The notes beneath the pieces were generated by a model that saw only the letters and a list, made by a program, of their open reading frames with translations, was not told where the DNA came from and did no database searches. DNA of 22,828 nt, from NCBI GenBank assembly GCA_020650975.1, contig JAIPMN010031175.1, positions 1-22,828 of the forward strand, given 5' to 3'. How positions within the stretch are numbered: the stretch's first letter is position 1; every line of letters starts with the position of its first letter. The stretch is from Apostichopus californicus. Taxonomy: Eukaryota; Echinodermata; Holothuroidea; Aspidochirotida; Stichopodidae. Shown here one piece after another: positions 21,298-22,828 of this stretch. The position numbers were made by a program, and so were the translations under genes.

Positions 21298-21374
21298 ATG
21301 TAAAGCGCATATGAATATATATATGTTATAGTATTTGCGCTATATAAGGAACCATGATAATAATAATAATAATT
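21298..21374 (+). mobile_element. SINE/LINE-type 3' tail fragment ending in (TAA)n
   Basis: GTAAAGCGC, about 30 bp of AT-rich spacer, TTTGCGCTATATAAGGAACC and then (ATA)n follow each other in the order seen in the 3' tails of many tRNA-derived SINEs of marine animals (GCGCTATATAAAT followed by an ATT/TAA microsatellite). No box A/box B tRNA head is recognisable upstream, so this is a truncated 3' end or a solo tail. The family assignment is from memory. Confidence 0.45.
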
Positions 21375-21655
21375 AAGAATGCATACTGTAGCTTCTAGAA
21401 TCTGCAGGGACTCACAGAAAATGAGGTTTATTTGTCGATAATGCAGTAAACTTCATTTGCAAGGCTTAAGTCGTAAATACAGTATACCAAATTTTTACCA
21501 ATCGCAGAGCAAAAACTATGTACAATAATGAACTACATTTATAACTGTTAATGCATACAGTATCAGAAGTAGTGGTAGCACTGTAAACTTTGTGACTGGC
21601 TTACAGTTTGACAAATTATCATTCAAAAGAACCTCAACTGCATAAATATGATCCA

Positions 21656-21666
21656 CCCCCCCCCCC
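21656..21666. repeat. Poly-C tract (11 C)
   Basis: Homopolymer; assembly length uncertain. Confidence 0.85.
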
Positions 21667-22767
21667 GTTTAAGGTGGCAAAATCATTAATCATATTGATA
21701 ATCATTATAATCTATTAATTAATTACTGATATTAGATTAAATCGGTGTAAACCTTGAGGTATTTCCTTGAGTTCTGTGACTAGGAAGGTAAACTGAAGGA
21801 AGTTCAGTTATTCCAAAGTTCATCATTTATAGCAGGAAGCCATAAAACACATCTATAAATTTTTGGCAGATGGTTCAATTATGAGGTCAACTCATAATTT
21901 TTGACTAACTTGACTACTGACTTTATAGAATCAATTAAATACAACTTGAGGGTTAATGACTTCTTAGAAGAGGAACTTTTGTTCATTTCTGTAATATAAA
22001 GACCGCACCGTAGAAAAAGTTAAGTGTATTATATATTAACATCTTTACTCTACATGGATATAATATGCAAAGTATTTCTCTTGCAGTAGTCGTTCGGCTA
22101 AACATTTGCCATTTCTCTCGAACGTTATTTAAAATAACTTATTTTTGTGACAGATTCAAGTTGAAATTGAATTGTTTGCAGGGTAGCAGGAAGTTTTCCA
22201 TACTAATTGGAATAAATAAAATAAGAAAATCCAAGAATTAATGCTTGAGGAGTCTTGATTGTACTCCACGATTTAGACAGTTAATTAAAAACGAAAAAGG
22301 AGAGAGACATGTGGGTATATGTTTTTGTATTCATTAGCATGCTACAGTGTATATGTGTGTATAACCAAGCAACCAAGCAACAATCAAAAAGCCAATTAGG
22401 CTTTAGTGATTCATAATGCCATATTTTATAGGAGAAAATTCACGTTGTAGTTAATCGTTCTAGTACTGACTGACGTGGATTAAGTAGAAATATGACATTC
22501 TAGCCTCAACCATCCTTTACCTGACATTTGATATTCTATTTTAACAAGCCTAAGGTGTGTAACATAAACACTATATATACACAGAAAATAGACACGCCGC
22601 ATACAGTAAACAGTAGATTCCTTACTCATTGGATAAGACATCAAAAAGGTCTAATCTGTTCTATGATGGAAGTAATGAAACTGTTCAAGAAAGTAAACAT
22701 CCACTAATGTAGTAATTACTGTTCATTCATACTTAGTAAAGATTCCTAAATCCTATTGGTCCATTCA

Positions 22768-22779
22768 GGTCAGCTGACC
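22768..22779. repeat. 12-bp perfect palindrome GGTCAGCTGACC
   Basis: Self-complementary over all 12 bases and centred on an E-box (CAGCTG), with an ATTGG (CCAAT on the minus strand) at about 22755. It could be a bHLH site; no promoter is seen. Confidence 0.6.
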
Positions 22780-22828
22780 GTGGTTAATCCTGTGAGTAAT
22801 GCACGGTAAAATTACGGGGCATCACTTT

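Larger units (their letters stand above)
21375..22828. other. AT-rich stretch, no gene seen
   Basis: It holds a poly-C tract and the terminal 12-bp palindrome. There are no paired splice signals with an open frame and no recognisable repeat family. Confidence 0.45.

Noticed and set aside
1..22828. CRISPR array, operon, prophage or other prokaryotic system
   Set aside because: No regularly spaced identical repeats with unique spacers, no dense long ORFs; the tandem arrays present have no spacers.

Overview
This window reads as non-coding eukaryotic DNA, almost certainly from a metazoan. It is AT-rich with low CpG, and it carries microsatellites, minisatellites, homopolymer G/C tracts, dispersed-repeat fragments and GT-AG-type splice signals. 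It contains no operons, Shine-Dalgarno spacing or dense long ORFs. The repeat at about 15.3-15.8 kb and the SINE-like tail at about 21.3 kb suggest a marine deuterostome. My best guess is an echinoderm, perhaps a sea cucumber; this rests on a memory of similar repeats and is low confidence.

The only protein-coding sequence I can defend is one internal exon of 107 nt on the minus strand (9226-9332). It has a good polypyrimidine-CAG acceptor, a GTGAGT donor and exactly one open frame. The rest of the window is probably introns of that minus-strand gene, or introns plus flanking intergenic DNA. On the same strand, about 5 kb upstream of the exon in transcript direction, a pyrimidine tract and CAG abut GTAAGT directly (junction at 14408/14409). 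That is the arrangement of a recursive-splicing (ratchet) site, and it makes sense inside a long intron.

Layout: 1-1.37 kb, no recognised gene. 1.37-1.89 kb, a 104-108-bp minisatellite of about 4.8 copies, which creates the longest ORF in the window. 1.9-6.8 kb, AT-rich DNA with C/G tracts and microsatellites. 6.6-7.3 kb, short same-strand ORFs around a 24-bp triplication. 8.16-8.50 kb, a tandem duplication of about 170 bp. 9.0-9.6 kb, a purine tract, the exon and a C-tract/G-tract inverted repeat. 11.3-11.5 kb, a 25-bp minisatellite. 12.5-12.85 kb, G-rich tracts with quadruplex potential. 14.4 kb, the ratchet-site candidate. 15.3-15.8 kb, a TTAA-flanked MITE-like element with a duplicated end. 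16.2-16.4 kb, a CpG cluster. 17.9 kb, a 28-bp duplication. 20.1-20.9 kb, short palindromes, a perfect CRE and two RFX-like half-sites. 21.2-21.4 kb, TTATTATTG repeats and a SINE/LINE-type 3' tail.

The many 60-110-codon ORFs are about what chance predicts. At roughly 64% AT a random codon is a stop about 7% of the time, so 15 kb of codons in six frames should give tens of ORFs of at least 60 codons and about one of at least 110. I therefore do not annotate them as genes. I saw no CRISPR array, rRNA, tRNA, complete transposase, reverse transcriptase, virus or novel multi-gene system.
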